A DNA stretch of 64,000 nt from Hyphobacterium indicum (lineage in GTDB: Bacteria > Pseudomonadota > Alphaproteobacteria > Caulobacterales > Maricaulaceae): NCBI RefSeq assembly GCF_003129605.1, contig NZ_QBDX01000004.1, forward strand, positions 372,001-436,000, read 5' to 3'. Each line of letters starts with the position of its first letter. The first letter of the stretch is position 1. The notes under the pieces were generated by a model. It was not told the DNA's origin. It was given only the letters and a program-made list of their open reading frames with translations, and did no database searches. The translations under genes were made by a program, and so were the position numbers. Below are positions 36,079-46,735 of the stretch, piece by piece.

Positions 36079-36435
36079 ATGAAGATATCCCGCCTGCGCG
36101 TCAGGCGGGATTTTCTGTATGTGGCGCAAGGCCGCAAGGCGGTCCGGTCCAGCGTCGTCATCCAGGCCCGCGAGGGACGCTGTCCGCCCGGCGAAATCCG
36201 GGCCGGATTCACCGCCACACGCAAGATCGGCAATGCCGTGGTCCGCAACCGCGCCAAGCGCCGCCTGAAAGAAGCGGCAAGGCTGCTATTGCCCCTCCAC
36301 GGAGAGGCTGGAAACGACTATGTGTTCATCGCCCGTGTGACGACCTCAACCCGGGCATGGCCGCGCCTGCTTGACGATGTGCAATCTGCGCTGCAAACCC
36401 TCGCCCGCCCGGCCTCGGGCGACACAGACGACTAA
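36079..36435 (+). CDS. rnpA: Ribonuclease P protein component
   Basis: Protein subunit of RNase P, which binds the 5' leader of pre-tRNA. The 118-residue product starts MKISRLRVRRDFLYV and contains the RNR motif as KIGNAVVRNRAKRRLKEAAR (about 54-73). The ATG at 36079 was chosen over a longer frame opening at 35893, which runs through rpmH in another frame. Confidence 0.95.
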   Translation: MKISRLRVRRDFLYVAQGRKAVRSSVVIQAREGRCPPGEIRAGFTATRKIGNAVVRNRAKRRLKEAARLLLPLHGEAGNDYVFIARVTTSTRAWPRLLDDVQSALQTLARPASGDTDD

Positions 36436-36456
36436 AGCGGATCGGGACACCCTCTC

Positions 36457-38226
36457 ATGGGCGACAATCGCAATATCATCCTCGCCATCGTGATTTCGGC
36501 GGCCATTCTGATTCCCTATCAGATATTCGTCCTCGGTCCGATGAATGAGCGTCAGCAGGCTGCGCGCCTCGCCGAACAATCCACGGCCGTGCAGACGGAA
36601 ATGACGGACCTTGCAGCGAGTTCGAACGCTGCGGCAGCGGATGCCGCCGCCCCCGCCGAGGAACAGCGGATCGCGATTGTCAGCGAAGCCGTCACCGGCT
36701 CTCTGTCCCTGACCGGCACCCGGATCGATGAGCTGCGCCTGCAACGCTATGATACCGAAGTCGACGATGAGTCACCGGTCGAGTTCCTGCACCGCCGCGA
36801 TGGCCCGAACGCCTTCTATGCTCAGGATGGCTGGCAGGCGCTGGGCGCGGGGCCGACCGATGCGCCAGGCTTCAATGCCAGCTGGACGCTGGTCTCCGGT
36901 AATCAGCTGACACCGGAAACCCCGGTCGTGCTGGAATACCGGGGCAATGACGGCCTCGTTTTCCGCCGTACGATCTCGCTGGACGACGACTATATGTTCA
37001 CCTTCGCCGACGAGATCGAGAACACGTCGGGCCAGACCGCCAGCCTGTCGCGTTTCGCGCGCGTGCGCCGCGACGGAGAGCCGCCGGCGCCCTGGTCCCC
37101 CTTCTTCATTCTGCATGAAGGCCCGATCGGCGTGGTGGGCACCAATATTCTCGACGAGAAATACCGCTCCATGAATCCCGGCGACGAAACCGCCCGCTCC
37201 GGAACGGGCGGCTGGATGGGCATTACCGACAAATACTGGATGGCCGCCGTCATTCCCGATCAGTCCATGGAATTCGAAGGCTCGATGCGCCTGATCGCAC
37301 GCCAGGGCGATGACACCTTCCAGTCCGGCTATGTCACCCAGCCGGTCGAGCTCGCACCGGGCGCCACACTGAGCACCACGGCGCGCATCTTCGCCGGCGC
37401 CAAGCGCGTCGATCTCTTGCAGGCCTATGAGGAAAATCTGGGCATTTCCCGCTTCGACATGGCCGTCGACTGGGGCATGTTCTGGTTCCTGACCCGCCCC
37501 TATTTCTGGCTGCTGCACACCCTGTCCGGCTTCCTCGGCGGCATCGGCTTCGCCATTCTGGCGGTGACGGTTCTGGTCAAGATCCTGTTCTTCCCGCTCG
37601 CCAACCGGGCCTATGTGTCGATGGCGAAGATGAAAAACCTGCAGCCGAAAATGCAGGAAATCCGCGAGAAATACGCGGATGACAAACAGAAACAGCAACA
37701 GGAAACCATCGCGCTCTATCAACGCGAGAAGGTCAATCCGCTGGCCGGCTGTCTGCCCATATTGTTCCAGATCCCGGTTTTCTATGCGCTCTACAAGACC
37801 CTGTTCGTGACCCTGGAAATGCGCCATGAGCCGTTTCCGGGCTGGGTTCAGGATCTGGCCGCGCCGGACCCGACAAATGTCTGGAACCTGTTCGGCCTCC
37901 TGCCTTACGATCCGTCCGGCGTGTGGCTCATCGGCGGCGCGCTCGCCATTGGTGCCTGGCCGATCCTGATGGGCATCACCATGTGGGCGCAGCAATCCCT
38001 GAACCCGCCGCCGCCGGACAAGATGCAGGCGCGCATCTTCGCCTTCCTGCCGATCGTCTTCACCTTCGTGCTTGCGCAATTTGCGGTCGGCCTGGTGATC
38101 TACTGGGCTTGGAACAACTTCCTGTCCGTCGTCCAGCAATACGTCATCATGCGGCGTCAGGGCGTGGAAACCCAGCTCGACAAGCTGATCAAGTCCCTGC
38201 GCAATCGCGGCGGAGAAGCAAGCTGA
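36457..38226 (+). CDS. yidC: Membrane protein insertase YidC
   Basis: Inserts and folds inner-membrane proteins alone or with SecYEG. The 589-residue Gram-negative form has an N-terminal helix (about 6-25), a large periplasmic beta-domain (about 60-340) and the conserved five-helix insertase core (about 365-575), with the positively charged groove segment around [21 protein letters not shown] and the Pro-rich loop [10 protein letters not shown]. Its TGA stop overlaps the proposed CTG start of engB. Confidence 0.97.
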   Translation: MGDNRNIILAIVISAAILIPYQIFVLGPMNERQQAARLAEQSTAVQTEMTDLAASSNAAAADAAAPAEEQRIAIVSEAVTGSLSLTGTRIDELRLQRYDTEVDDESPVEFLHRRDGPNAFYAQDGWQALGAGPTDAPGFNASWTLVSGNQLTPETPVVLEYRGNDGLVFRRTISLDDDYMFTFADEIENTSGQTASLSRFARVRRDGEPPAPWSPFFILHEGPIGVVGTNILDEKYRSMNPGDETARSGTGGWMGITDKYWMAAVIPDQSMEFEGSMRLIARQGDDTFQSGYVTQPVELAPGATLSTTARIFAGAKRVDLLQAYEENLGISRFDMAVDWGMFWFLTRPYFWLLHTLSGFLGGIGFAILAVTVLVKILFFPLANRAYVSMAKMKNLQPKMQEIREKYADDKQKQQQETIALYQREKVNPLAGCLPILFQIPVFYALYKTLFVTLEMRHEPFPGWVQDLAAPDPTNVWNLFGLLPYDPSGVWLIGGALAIGAWPILMGITMWAQQSLNPPPPDKMQARIFAFLPIVFTFVLAQFAVGLVIYWAWNNFLSVVQQYVIMRRQGVETQLDKLIKSLRNRGGEAS

Positions 38227-38870
38227 CCGCCGAGCCCGGCAGCTCCGGCTCCGGGCGCGGACGTGCGCTCTTCGCCCGCCCCTGCGAGTTTATCAAGGGC
38301 GCGGTGGACCTCGCCGGCCTGCCGCCCGCCGATACGCCCGAAATCGCCTTCTGGGGCCGCTCGAATGTCGGCAAGTCCAGCCTGATCAACGCGCTGACCA
38401 ACCGCAAACAGCTGGCGCGCTCCTCCGGCGAACCGGGCCGCACGCGCGAGCTCAACTTCTTTGATCTGGGCGGCGCCATCCGCATGGTCGACCTGCCGGG
38501 CTACGGGTTTGCCAAGGCTCCCAAGAAAACGGCGCAGGTCTGGACGAAACTGACAGAAGCCTTTCTCAGGGGCCGCCCCAATCTCAAGCGCGTCTATCTT
38601 CTGATCGATGCCCGCCACGGCCTGAAGCCCGCCGACGAAACCATGATGGACGGGCTGGACGAAGCGGCGGTGAGCTACCAGATCATCCTCACCAAGGCGG
38701 ACAAGCTGAAACCCGCGGAGTTGACCGCCATGGAGGAGGCCACGTTGAAACGGATTGTCAAACGACCCGCCGCCTTCCCGGAAATCATCCGGACGTCGTC
38801 GACAAAAAAATCCGGCCTGGATGATCTTCGCGATGCGATTGCCGCGTTTACGCCGGAATTTTCCGGATAA
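38223..38870 (+). CDS. engB: Ribosome biogenesis GTP-binding protein EngB (YsxC/YihA), probable CTG start
   Basis: GTPase for large-subunit assembly: G1 GRSNVGKSS (45-53), G3 DLPGYG, G4 TKAD, G5 SSTKKSG. No ATG, GTG or TTG lies in frame before the conserved segment [14 protein letters not shown]. The next in-frame GTG, at 38304, would remove it. A CTG at 38223 has GGAG 7 bases upstream and overlaps the yidC stop as CTGA, mimicking the ATGA couplings elsewhere. This gives 215 residues. An annotation pipeline would probably truncate it. Confidence 0.88.
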   Translation: MTAEPGSSGSGRGRALFARPCEFIKGAVDLAGLPPADTPEIAFWGRSNVGKSSLINALTNRKQLARSSGEPGRTRELNFFDLGGAIRMVDLPGYGFAKAPKKTAQVWTKLTEAFLRGRPNLKRVYLLIDARHGLKPADETMMDGLDEAAVSYQIILTKADKLKPAELTAMEEATLKRIVKRPAAFPEIIRTSSTKKSGLDDLRDAIAAFTPEFSG

Positions 38871-38879
38871 GGTAGAGCG

Positions 38880-39893
38880 ATGATGTTTCGCGCCCTTCTC
38901 TTTCTGGCCTTGCTGTTCCCCGCTGTGCCCGCGCAGGCGGCGGATATCTGCAATGAGACCAGCTTCATTGTCGAAGCCGCCCTCGGCTGGGCGACGCCGC
39001 AACGCGACATCGCGGTGGAGGGCTGGACCCGCATCCGCCCCGGCGAATGTGTGGAAGCCGGCCCGTCGATTGACCCGGAAAGCGAGGATCCGCTGTTATT
39101 CTATGCGCGCTCGACGGCGGCCTATCTGGGCGGCGTCCGTGAATGGGGCGGACAGCTCGACCTCTGTGTCGGCGCGTCCGATTTTGCCGTTGAAGCGGTC
39201 AGCGATTGCGACGCGCTGGGTCTCGACCGCCGTGGGTTTGATGTCCTGCGCGGCGAACACCGCTTCCGCACCGTGCTGGTCGAGCCCGCCGATTTTGGCG
39301 AGGACGCTCAGGAAGCCGGAATCCAGCGGCTCCTGCGCGATGCCGGCTATGATATCCGCCTCATTGATGGTCTGGATGGCCGCCGCACGACCCGCGCGAT
39401 TGCCGCTTTTGTCCAGGCCGAAGGCCTGCCCCGGACGCCGCCGCGGCCGGAACTGATCGACGCTCTGGAAGCCGCTGCAATCCGCCGTAATGCCGAGGCC
39501 GGCCTGGTCGTCTGCAACGAGACCGAAGGACGGATTGCGGTCGCACTGGGCCGTCAGCGCGAATCCGTATGGGAAGCTCGCGGCTGGTGGCGGCTGGACG
39601 CCGGAGGCTGCGCCCGCCTGATCGCCGACCATCTGTCCACGGCCAATGCCTGGTTCTATGCCGAACGCACGGGTGGAACCGGCGGCCGGCTCCAGGGCGG
39701 CACCGAAAACTTCTGTTATTCGCCCTCCCGTTTTGTGGCCGAAGGCCGCACCGAATGTGCCGGCCGCGGCTACTCCACGGCCCCCTTCCGGCAGATCCCG
39801 GACCCTGTGGATGGCACCAGCCGCGTCGAGCTGACGATTGCCGATTTCAGGGTGCCGGCGCAGCAGCCCGCTCCGGAGGACCCCGGACAATGA
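38880..39893 (+). CDS. Secreted protein with two DUF1036 domains
   Basis: 337 residues with a signal peptide (MMFRALLFLALLFPAVPAQA). The two DUF1036-like domains start CNETSFIVEAALGW (about 24) and CNETEGRIAVALGR (about 213). Each carries paired cysteines, a GWTRI/GWWRL turn and a C-terminal FC or LC motif. A peptidoglycan-binding-like helical stretch lies between them (about 139-200, LLRDAGYDIRLIDGLDGRRT). The function of DUF1036 is unknown, and the layout suggests a periplasmic envelope protein. It overlaps the next gene by ATGA. Confidence 0.85.
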   Translation: MMFRALLFLALLFPAVPAQAADICNETSFIVEAALGWATPQRDIAVEGWTRIRPGECVEAGPSIDPESEDPLLFYARSTAAYLGGVREWGGQLDLCVGASDFAVEAVSDCDALGLDRRGFDVLRGEHRFRTVLVEPADFGEDAQEAGIQRLLRDAGYDIRLIDGLDGRRTTRAIAAFVQAEGLPRTPPRPELIDALEAAAIRRNAEAGLVVCNETEGRIAVALGRQRESVWEARGWWRLDAGGCARLIADHLSTANAWFYAERTGGTGGRLQGGTENFCYSPSRFVAEGRTECAGRGYSTAPFRQIPDPVDGTSRVELTIADFRVPAQQPAPEDPGQ

Positions 39894-40588
39894 GCCCGCC
39901 CGACCTTTCACACGTATCGACCTGGGTCTTTGATCTGGACAATACGCTCTACCCGTCCGACGCCGACGTCATGTCACAGGTCGATCGCCGGATGACAGAA
40001 TTTGTCGCCCGCGAACTCAACCTGTCACATGAAGATGCCCGCAAGGTGCAGAAGGATTACTGGCGCGAATACGGCACCACGCTGAACGGGCTGATGGCGA
40101 ATGGCCAGGTGCGCAATGGCCGCGACTTTCTCGACTTCGTTCATGACATCGATCACAGCGTAATCACCCCCGATCCGCAGCTGGCCGCGCATATCCGCGC
40201 CCTGCCGGGACGGCGCTATGTCTATACCAATGGCTCCATGAAACATGCCGAGGATATCTGCCATCATCTCGGCCTGTCGGACTGTTTCGATGACATGTTC
40301 GATGTCGAGGCGGCGGACTTCCAGCCCAAGCCGCATCGGTCCGGCTTCGACCTTTTCACGTCGCGCTTTGACGTGAAAGCACCGGAGAGCGCGTTTTTCG
40401 AGGACTCGATCCGCAACCTCAAGACCGCGTACGAGCTGGGCTGGACCACGATTCTGGTGCGGGCCAGGCCGGGTCCGCGCGACGAGGAAAGTGCCGGACC
40501 GGAGGATCACCCGGACCATGTCCATTTTGCCGTGGATTGCCTGAAAACCTTCCTCTCCACCGCAAAAACGAAAGACGAAGCCGCATGA
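39890..40588 (+). CDS. HAD-family hydrolase, pyrimidine 5'-nucleotidase type
   Basis: Cytosolic phosphatase, 232 residues. Motif I is [11 protein letters not shown] (about 14-24), with nucleophile and acid Asp15 and Asp17. Motif II is YTNGS (about 110), followed by Lys in FQPKPH and motif [11 protein letters not shown]. It resembles the SDT1/PHM8-like pyrimidine nucleotidases. It is coupled to the DUF1036 gene before it and to dapD after it by ATGA overlaps. Confidence 0.9.
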   Translation: MSPPDLSHVSTWVFDLDNTLYPSDADVMSQVDRRMTEFVARELNLSHEDARKVQKDYWREYGTTLNGLMANGQVRNGRDFLDFVHDIDHSVITPDPQLAAHIRALPGRRYVYTNGSMKHAEDICHHLGLSDCFDDMFDVEAADFQPKPHRSGFDLFTSRFDVKAPESAFFEDSIRNLKTAYELGWTTILVRARPGPRDEESAGPEDHPDHVHFAVDCLKTFLSTAKTKDEAA

Positions 40589-41412
40589 CCGATCTTGCCG
40601 CCCTCGAAACCGTCATCAATACCGCCTGGGACAGACGCGACGATCCCGCCGCCCTGACGAACGGGGTCCGCGATGCCGTGGCACAGGCCATCGGTCTGCT
40701 GGATGCCGGCAAGGCAAGGGTGGGGGAAAATTCCGGCGGCGAATGGGTTGTCAATCAATGGCTGAAAAAGGCCGTCCTCCTCTCCTTCCGGCTCAATCCG
40801 ATGGGGGTGATCGGGGGCGGCATTGGCGGCGCAAAATGGTGGGACAAGGTTCCGTCCAAATTCGAAGGCTGGGGTGAGGCCGAGTTCAGGGCCGCCGGTT
40901 TCCGCGCCGTCCCGCCCTGTGCCGTGCGCCGGGGCGCCTTCATCGCGCCCGGAGCCGTGCTGATGCCCTCCTATGTCAATATCGGCGCTTATGTCGGGGA
41001 AGGTGCCATGGTGGATACCTGGGCCAGTATCGGATCTTGCGCCCAGATCGGAAAGAATGTGCATGTCTCCGCCGGCGCGGGCATTGGCGGCGTGCTGGAG
41101 CCCTTGCAGGCCAATCCGACCATCATCGAGGACGGCGCCTTTATCGGCGCGCGCTCGGAAGTGGTGGAAGGCGTCATTGTCCGTGAAGGCGCGGTGCTGG
41201 CCATGGGCGTTTTCATTTCCGGCTCGACCAAGATCGTCGATCGCGCCACCGGTAAAGTCACTTATGGCGAAGTCCCGCCCTATGCGGTGGTGGCCCCCGG
41301 CACCCTGCCAGATCCCAAGGGCGGCCCCTCCCTCGCCTGCGCCGTCATCGTCAAGACCGTGGACGAGCGCACCCGCGCCAAGACCGCTATCAACGAGCTC
41401 CTGAGGGACTAG
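40585..41412 (+). CDS. dapD: Tetrahydrodipicolinate N-succinyltransferase
   Basis: Adds succinyl to tetrahydrodipicolinate in the succinylase route to diaminopimelate and lysine. The 275-residue product has the left-handed beta-helix hexapeptide repeats (about 105-220, for example [20 protein letters not shown]) and the conserved [10 protein letters not shown] and GVIGGGIGG segments. It starts at ATG 40585, overlapping the preceding stop. dapE follows after the small opposite-strand gene at 41409. Confidence 0.96.
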   Translation: MTDLAALETVINTAWDRRDDPAALTNGVRDAVAQAIGLLDAGKARVGENSGGEWVVNQWLKKAVLLSFRLNPMGVIGGGIGGAKWWDKVPSKFEGWGEAEFRAAGFRAVPPCAVRRGAFIAPGAVLMPSYVNIGAYVGEGAMVDTWASIGSCAQIGKNVHVSAGAGIGGVLEPLQANPTIIEDGAFIGARSEVVEGVIVREGAVLAMGVFISGSTKIVDRATGKVTYGEVPPYAVVAPGTLPDPKGGPSLACAVIVKTVDERTRAKTAINELLRD

Positions 41413-41867
41413 AAACGCATTCCTTCACAAGAAGGAGAATCAAACGGCGGCAAGGCCGCAAGCTGCGTGTTGATATTGAAATGACCAACGATCCAAGTGT
41501 CGCCTGACCGCAAGAAGTCGAACTTTAGAAACAGGGGCTGCATTGGCTCCCACAGCGTGTAAACGAATATCTGGCGGAAACCATCGCCGCAGGCTGAATA
41601 ACTCACCACATGATTTTCGAGCAGGCCATCAGGGCTAATCGCGACAGCAATCTGAGCCGACTGCGCCCGCATCTGCATCTCCGGCATTCCAAGGCTGACT
41701 CCCAATGTGACGAATTGGTCCGCCCCATTCTCATTCATCGCCAAGACATAGGCCTCGACCCAGGCAAGCGGATCAGAAATATCCAAACCGCTGTCGGCAT
41801 CTTGTGCGTACGCGCTGCCAGTCGCCAAGCTCATGATTGCCATCAGTATCAATAAGTTGCGTTTCAT
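41409..41867 (-). CDS. Small secreted protein of unknown function between dapD and dapE
   Basis: 152 residues with a clear signal peptide ([22 protein letters not shown]) and a mature domain rich in aromatic residues that has two Cys (about 92 and 148). I do not recognise it. It is on the strand opposite to dapD/dapE, overlaps the dapD end by 4 bases and looks less GC-rich than its neighbours, so it may be a later insertion. Confidence 0.75.
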   Translation of the reverse strand: MKRNLLILMAIMSLATGSAYAQDADSGLDISDPLAWVEAYVLAMNENGADQFVTLGVSLGMPEMQMRAQSAQIAVAISPDGLLENHVVSYSACGDGFRQIFVYTLWEPMQPLFLKFDFLRSGDTWIVGHFNINTQLAALPPFDSPSCEGMRF

Positions 41868-41993
41868 TAGCTCGTCTCCAAGTTCGACATGAACACAATC
41901 ATAGAACGATGCCGGGCATGCTCAATGAATTTCAGTGAGGCAAAAACCTCTATCCCGCTTGGCAGGGCGGCGGGGCAAGGCTACCTCTTTCAT

Positions 41994-43142
41994 ATGTCCT
42001 CTGCCGATCCCCTCCCGCTCGCCCAGGCGCTGATCCGCGCGCCCTCCGTCACCCCGAAAGACGAAGGCGTGATGGACGTGCTGCAGGGCGCGCTGGAGGC
42101 GGTCGGCTTTGCGGCAACGCGCTATCCGTTTGACGAGGTCGACAATCTCTATGCCCGGCTGGGCACGCAAGGCCCGGTGCTCGGTTTTGCCGGCCATGTC
42201 GACGTAGTGCCGCCCGGCGACGCGGCGAGCTGGACCAATGGCCCGTTCGAGGCCCGCATCGAGGAGGGCGTCCTCTGGGGCCGCGGCGCCGCCGACATGA
42301 AGGGCGCACTCGCCGCCATGGTGGCCGCTGTGGCGCAGGTGAAGGCCGCGCACGACATTCCCGGCTCCATCGTCTTCCTCATCACCGGCGATGAAGAGGG
42401 TCCGGCCGTCAACGGCACCAAACGCCTGATGGAGGCCCTGCATGAGGAGGGCGAGCGCTTCGATCATGTCCTCGTCGGCGAACCGACCAATCCGCACCGG
42501 CTGGGCGAGACCATCAAGGTCGGCCGCCGCGGCAGCCTGAATGGCGTGATCCGCGTCATCGGCCGCCAGGGCCATGTCGCCTATCCGGAACTGGCCGACA
42601 ATCCGGTGCCCAAACTCCTGGAATTGCTGAACGATCTGACCGATCGGGTGCTGGATGAGGGCGCGCCGCATTTCCAGAAAAGCAATCTGGAAGTCACCTC
42701 GATTGATGTCGGCAATGAACCGCACAATGTCATTCCCGGCGAAGCCCGCGCCAAGTTCAATATCCGCTTCAACACGGCGCATACAGGCGATGAGCTCAAA
42801 CGCTGGATCGAGTCCGAGGCCAAGGCGGCCAGCGTCGGCTTTGAAGGCCGGATCGAGCTGGACCTGACGGTCACCGGCGAAGCCTTTCTGTCCACGCCGG
42901 ATCATTTCACCAGCGCCCTGAAAGCCGCGATCGAGGCCGAGACCGGCCTGACACCGGCCCTGACCACCGGCGGCGGAACCTCCGATGCGCGCTTTATCCG
43001 CCACTACACACAGGTCGCCGAATTCGGCCTGGTCGGTGCCACCATGCACCAGGTGGATGAGCGCGTGGACACAAGCGACATCGAAACCCTGACCCGTATC
43101 TATGCCCGGCTGATCAGAACCTATTTCGGGCTGGCCGCATGA
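41994..43142 (+). CDS. dapE: Succinyl-diaminopimelate desuccinylase
   Basis: M20 zinc hydrolase that removes succinate to give L,L-diaminopimelate. The 382-residue protein shows the metal and catalytic motifs GHVDVVPPGD (about 65-74), GRGAADMKGALAAM (about 95), TGDEEGPAVNGT (about 125) and a C-terminal GGTSDARF. ATG 41994 (MSSADPLPLAQALI) is used. An open frame extends to 41889 but that part is poor coding sequence. It overlaps the next gene by ATGA. Confidence 0.95.
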   Translation: MSSADPLPLAQALIRAPSVTPKDEGVMDVLQGALEAVGFAATRYPFDEVDNLYARLGTQGPVLGFAGHVDVVPPGDAASWTNGPFEARIEEGVLWGRGAADMKGALAAMVAAVAQVKAAHDIPGSIVFLITGDEEGPAVNGTKRLMEALHEEGERFDHVLVGEPTNPHRLGETIKVGRRGSLNGVIRVIGRQGHVAYPELADNPVPKLLELLNDLTDRVLDEGAPHFQKSNLEVTSIDVGNEPHNVIPGEARAKFNIRFNTAHTGDELKRWIESEAKAASVGFEGRIELDLTVTGEAFLSTPDHFTSALKAAIEAETGLTPALTTGGGTSDARFIRHYTQVAEFGLVGATMHQVDERVDTSDIETLTRIYARLIRTYFGLAA

Positions 43143-43711
43143 TCCGCCTGATATATGAGGCCTATTCGGGATTGAAGGCTGTCCTTCACGCCATGGCCTT
43201 TCGCGATGACTGGGAGCGTCATCTGAATCTGAGTGCCGGCGGATTTGTCCGCAGCTTCAGTGCCGCGCTGTTCGTTCTGCCGGTCTTCTGGTTCATCCTG
43301 CAAGGCACGACACGGCTCTTTACCGAGCTGTCACCCGGATTCCAGAACAGCTATACGGGCGGCGATTTCCTCATCGATCTGGTGCGGATCTGGCTGGTTT
43401 TCCCGATCCTGGCCGCGCTGCTGACGCGCATTGCCGGGGTGAAGCACCGCTTTGTGCAATGGGTAATCCTGCACAACTGGGCGGTGCTCTTCCTCTTCCT
43501 GCTACAAGGCCTGATCTTCCTGTTCTATCTGGCCGGGCTTTCCAGCGCGCCGGTATCCTACAGCCTGCTGACCAGCGTCTATCTGATCTTCCGCTTCTTT
43601 CTGCACGCCCGGATCGCGGTCGCCGCGCTGGGCCTCCCGGCCGGGCTCGGCATCGTCATGGGGCTCATCCCCGTCATCGTCGATTTCGCCCTCATCGAGC
43701 TGATGCGCTAA
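43139..43711 (+). CDS. Integral membrane protein of unknown function, coupled to dapE
   Basis: 190 residues, about five hydrophobic helices (about 42-60, 78-100, 108-130, 137-155, 160-185). It has no recognisable catalytic motif. The N-terminal [25 protein letters not shown] is amphipathic. It is coupled to dapE by ATGA and converges on truA with a 4-base overlap. Confidence 0.8.
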   Translation: MIRLIYEAYSGLKAVLHAMAFRDDWERHLNLSAGGFVRSFSAALFVLPVFWFILQGTTRLFTELSPGFQNSYTGGDFLIDLVRIWLVFPILAALLTRIAGVKHRFVQWVILHNWAVLFLFLLQGLIFLFYLAGLSSAPVSYSLLTSVYLIFRFFLHARIAVAALGLPAGLGIVMGLIPVIVDFALIELMR

Positions 43712-44445
43712 TAGTCTACCCGCTCCAGATAAAGACCATCGGCGGGAGCGACCGGCCCGCAGGCCGCCCGGTCGCGGGCTTTCAGCGCCTGGACCAGATC
43801 GGTCCCTGTCCATTTGCCGCGCCCGATCTCGACCAGTGACCCGGTGATCGAGCGCACCTGGCGATGCAGGAAGGACAGCGCCGAACAGGTCAGCTCCACC
43901 TCGTCCGCCACCCGGCGCACCGAAATCTGGTCGAGTGTCTTTACCGGTGACTTTGCCTGGCACTGCACATCGCGGAAGGTGGAAAAATCGTGCTCCCCCA
44001 CGAGGCACTGCGCCGCGGCGTGCATGGCGTCGGCATCCAGCTTCACCGGCACCCGCCAGACCTTGCCCCGGTCCAGCGTCAGCGGCGGCCGGCGGTCGAT
44101 GATGCGATAGATGTAATGCCGCCGTGCGGCCGAAAACCGGGCGTGGAAATCCGTGTCCACTTCCACGCAGTCCAGCACCGCAACCGGGTCGGGACGCAGA
44201 TGCTGGTTGATGGCATCACGGACCGTGTCCGGGCGCAAATCCTTCACCAGATCCAGATGCGCCACCTGTCCCAGCGCGTGGACGCCGCTGTCTGTCCGGC
44301 CGGCCCCGATGACCTCGACGGGCGCGCCATTCAGCTTCGCCGCCGCACGCTGCAGACTGCCCTGCACGCTGGGGCCGTGATCCTGCCACTGCCAGCCCAT
44401 GAAGGGCCCGCCATCATATTCCAGGGTCAGCTTGTAGCGGGGCAT
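43708..44445 (-). CDS. truA: tRNA pseudouridine(38-40) synthase
   Basis: Isomerises uridines 38-40 of the tRNA anticodon arm. The 245-residue product has catalytic Asp52 in [14 protein letters not shown], plus the YEYDGG-like start ([12 protein letters not shown]) and the RHYIYRI and [10 protein letters not shown] motifs. Its start overlaps the fmt stop by one base. Confidence 0.96.
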   Translation of the reverse strand: MPRYKLTLEYDGGPFMGWQWQDHGPSVQGSLQRAAAKLNGAPVEVIGAGRTDSGVHALGQVAHLDLVKDLRPDTVRDAINQHLRPDPVAVLDCVEVDTDFHARFSAARRHYIYRIIDRRPPLTLDRGKVWRVPVKLDADAMHAAAQCLVGEHDFSTFRDVQCQAKSPVKTLDQISVRRVADEVELTCSALSFLHRQVRSITGSLVEIGRGKWTGTDLVQALKARDRAACGPVAPADGLYLERVDY

Positions 44446-45377
44446 CAGCTCAGCACGGTGCCGGCCGGCAGGGCACGCCCGCGCAGGAAATCATCCGCGT
44501 CCATGGCCGCCCGGCCCTCGCGCTGCAGGCGGGTCAGGCGCACCGCCCCCTCACCGCAGGCGATCAACAGCCCGTCATCCAGCACCAGGCCCGGTTGGCC
44601 TTCACCATCTTCGGCCTTCGCCATATGCGCCTTTACGCGGACCGCGCCCTTGTCCGCGGGCCATTCAAACCAGGCCCCGGGAAAGGGCGACAGGCCGCGG
44701 ATCTGGTTGGCAACCGTCTCTGCCGGCTGGCGCCAGTCGATGCGCGCCTCCTCATTGCTGATTTTCTTCGCATAGGTCGCGCCGTCGTCCGCCTGCGGCA
44801 CCGCTTCCAGCGAACCCCGCTCCAGCGCCGCCAGCGCCCGGGGCCACATCTGGGCGCCCGTGGCCATCAGCCGGTCATGCAGGCTGCCCGCCGTATCAAA
44901 CGGGAAGATGCGTACCGTTTCCGACAGCAGGATCGGCCCGGTATCGAGCCCCGCTTCCATCTGCATGATCTGCACGCCGGTGAGCTCGTCCCCGGCCATG
45001 ATCGCCCGCTGTATCGGCGCAGCACCGCGCCAGCGTGGCAATAGCGAGGCATGGAGGTTGAGGCAGCCCAGGCGCGGCACATCCAGGGCCGCCTGCGGCA
45101 GGATTTGTCCATAGGCCACGACGGCCGCCAGATCAGGATCCAGCGCGGCAAAATCCGCCAGCACGTCCGGATCGCGGAAGCTTTCCGGCGTGTGCACATC
45201 CAGCCCCAGCGTTTCCGCCAGCGCGTGCACCGGCGTTTTCTGCTCCGCCTTGCCCCGCCCCTTGCGGCGTGGCGGCTGGGTATAGACCCGCACCACCTCA
45301 TGCCCCGCCGCGGCGATCTCGGCCAGCGAGGCAGCAGCGAAGTCCGGTGTTCCCATGAAGGCAAGGCGCAAGGTCAT
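44445..45377 (-). CDS. fmt: Methionyl-tRNA formyltransferase
   Basis: Formylates initiator Met-tRNA. 310 residues: an N-terminal formyl-folate domain starting [15 protein letters not shown], the catalytic segment [17 protein letters not shown] (about 106-122), the Asp in [12 protein letters not shown], and a C-terminal OB-fold for tRNA binding. It is coupled to truA. def is nearby (46732), as in many genomes. Confidence 0.96.
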   Translation of the reverse strand: MTLRLAFMGTPDFAAASLAEIAAAGHEVVRVYTQPPRRKGRGKAEQKTPVHALAETLGLDVHTPESFRDPDVLADFAALDPDLAAVVAYGQILPQAALDVPRLGCLNLHASLLPRWRGAAPIQRAIMAGDELTGVQIMQMEAGLDTGPILLSETVRIFPFDTAGSLHDRLMATGAQMWPRALAALERGSLEAVPQADDGATYAKKISNEEARIDWRQPAETVANQIRGLSPFPGAWFEWPADKGAVRVKAHMAKAEDGEGQPGLVLDDGLLIACGEGAVRLTRLQREGRAAMDADDFLRGRALPAGTVLS

Positions 45378-45425
45378 GGCCGCGTTTCAGCCAATCGCGC
45401 CGCCAAGATCAAGGACTATCCGCTG

Positions 45426-46058
45426 TCAGTCTTCAAATCCCCAGGGCGCCGGCGGGGCCTCGACCGGCGTGGACAGGTCGAACACGGCGCGGAATGTCCG
45501 CCCCGGACGGTCGAGCCCGTAGGTGAAACTCCCGCCTTCGATTTCCATCATCCAGGTATTCTGCGCGGAATCCGGAATGCCCTCGCGGACAAAGAGGTCG
45601 CGGCTGAATTCATCGGCCGGAAATTCGATGCGCGACGCGGTCACAACAGAGGAGTCGCCGCCATATTGCGTCAGCACGTCTTCCGACCCGTCCTCATGCC
45701 GGTGATCATGTTTCAGGCGGTAGCCATCCTCTGTGCGCGTCACCACCCAGGTCCGCGAGCGATCCTCGCCCACATGCAGGGGAATCCGGATCTCATCGTC
45801 CGAGCATTCGCGCACATGCATGACAAGGGTCTGCCCCACCCAATCCGCATCGCGCGGATCCTCACTGTCGACCCGGCCTGCAAACGCTTGCCCGCAATAG
45901 GCCGTGAGCGCCTCGAACAGATCGGCCGGCGCTGCGGCCTCCGGCTCCTGTCCGCCGCCCATGGAACAGGCTGCAAGGACCGTGCTCGTGGCCACCGCAA
46001 TGCCTGCCAGCGTCAGTTTTCCGGATACGCCACTCATCTTTCCTGATGTGCCACTCAT
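45426..46058 (-). CDS. Lipoprotein of unknown function
   Basis: About 210 residues with lipobox TVLAAC preceding CSMGGGQEPE. The start at ATG 46058 was chosen because GGGAG lies 8 bases upstream. ATGs at 46064 and 46037 are alternatives. The N-terminus before the hydrophobic core is a tandem 7-residue copy, MSGTSGK then MSGVSGK. The mature part is acidic with mixed alpha/beta character and one pair of Cys. No family recognised. Confidence 0.72.
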   Translation of the reverse strand: MSGTSGKMSGVSGKLTLAGIAVATSTVLAACSMGGGQEPEAAAPADLFEALTAYCGQAFAGRVDSEDPRDADWVGQTLVMHVRECSDDEIRIPLHVGEDRSRTWVVTRTEDGYRLKHDHRHEDGSEDVLTQYGGDSSVVTASRIEFPADEFSRDLFVREGIPDSAQNTWMMEIEGGSFTYGLDRPGRTFRAVFDLSTPVEAPPAPWGFED

Positions 46059-46216
46059 AGTCATGTCTCCCAATCCCGCCCTGGTGACGAGGCCCGCCTC
46101 TATGTTTCTACGTATTGGCTCAATGCCCATTATGAAATCAGTGGCAGGAGACAGGATACGCGCGCGAATGTCGAGCCGTATGCGTGTGGGATTGCTGGTG
46201 CCGCTCCGGTTTTCGT

Positions 46217-46735
46217 TCAGAACTGCCAGACCGCACGGGGCAATTCCATCACCAGACAGTCATCCTCGCCAAACCGGCGTTCACCGACATCCACAAAACC
46301 TAGCCGCCGGTAAAAACGGATCGCAGCGGTGTTGATGATCAGGGGATCGATCAGGATGGTCGTGACCGCGGGGTCGGCAAAACAGCGATCAATCGCCTGC
46401 TGCATCATCTTCGTGCCATGCCCCTTGCCCAGATCACTTTCTTCACCGATCCAGATATCGATCGCGCGCTGATGCGGCGCACAATCTCCCCAGTAATGGC
46501 TTTCTTCCAGATGCGGGTCGATGATCTGGACAACGCCGATGGCGCGGCCCTCCACCTCACCGATCAGGATATCCAGCCAGTCAACATCGCGCGCAATCTG
46601 ACCAGCCCAGTCCTCGCGCTCGACGTCAGGCAGGGGCTGGTCCGGGTCAAGACCGGTACACCATTTGACATGAGGTTTCTCGTCCCAACGGGCCAGCAGG
46701 GCGGCATCACCCGGCACCGCCGGCCGCAGGATCAA
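46217..46735 (-). CDS. GNAT N-acetyltransferase (AAC(6')-like)
   Basis: 172 residues with the acetyl-CoA loop in [14 protein letters not shown] (about 103-116) and the [19 protein letters not shown] end shared with AAC(6')-I aminoglycoside acetyltransferases and related chromosomal GNAT proteins. Sequence alone does not prove aminoglycoside activity. Its start overlaps the def stop (ATGA), so the two are co-translated. Confidence 0.8.
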   Translation of the reverse strand: MILRPAVPGDAALLARWDEKPHVKWCTGLDPDQPLPDVEREDWAGQIARDVDWLDILIGEVEGRAIGVVQIIDPHLEESHYWGDCAPHQRAIDIWIGEESDLGKGHGTKMMQQAIDRCFADPAVTTILIDPLIINTAAIRFYRRLGFVDVGERRFGEDDCLVMELPRAVWQF

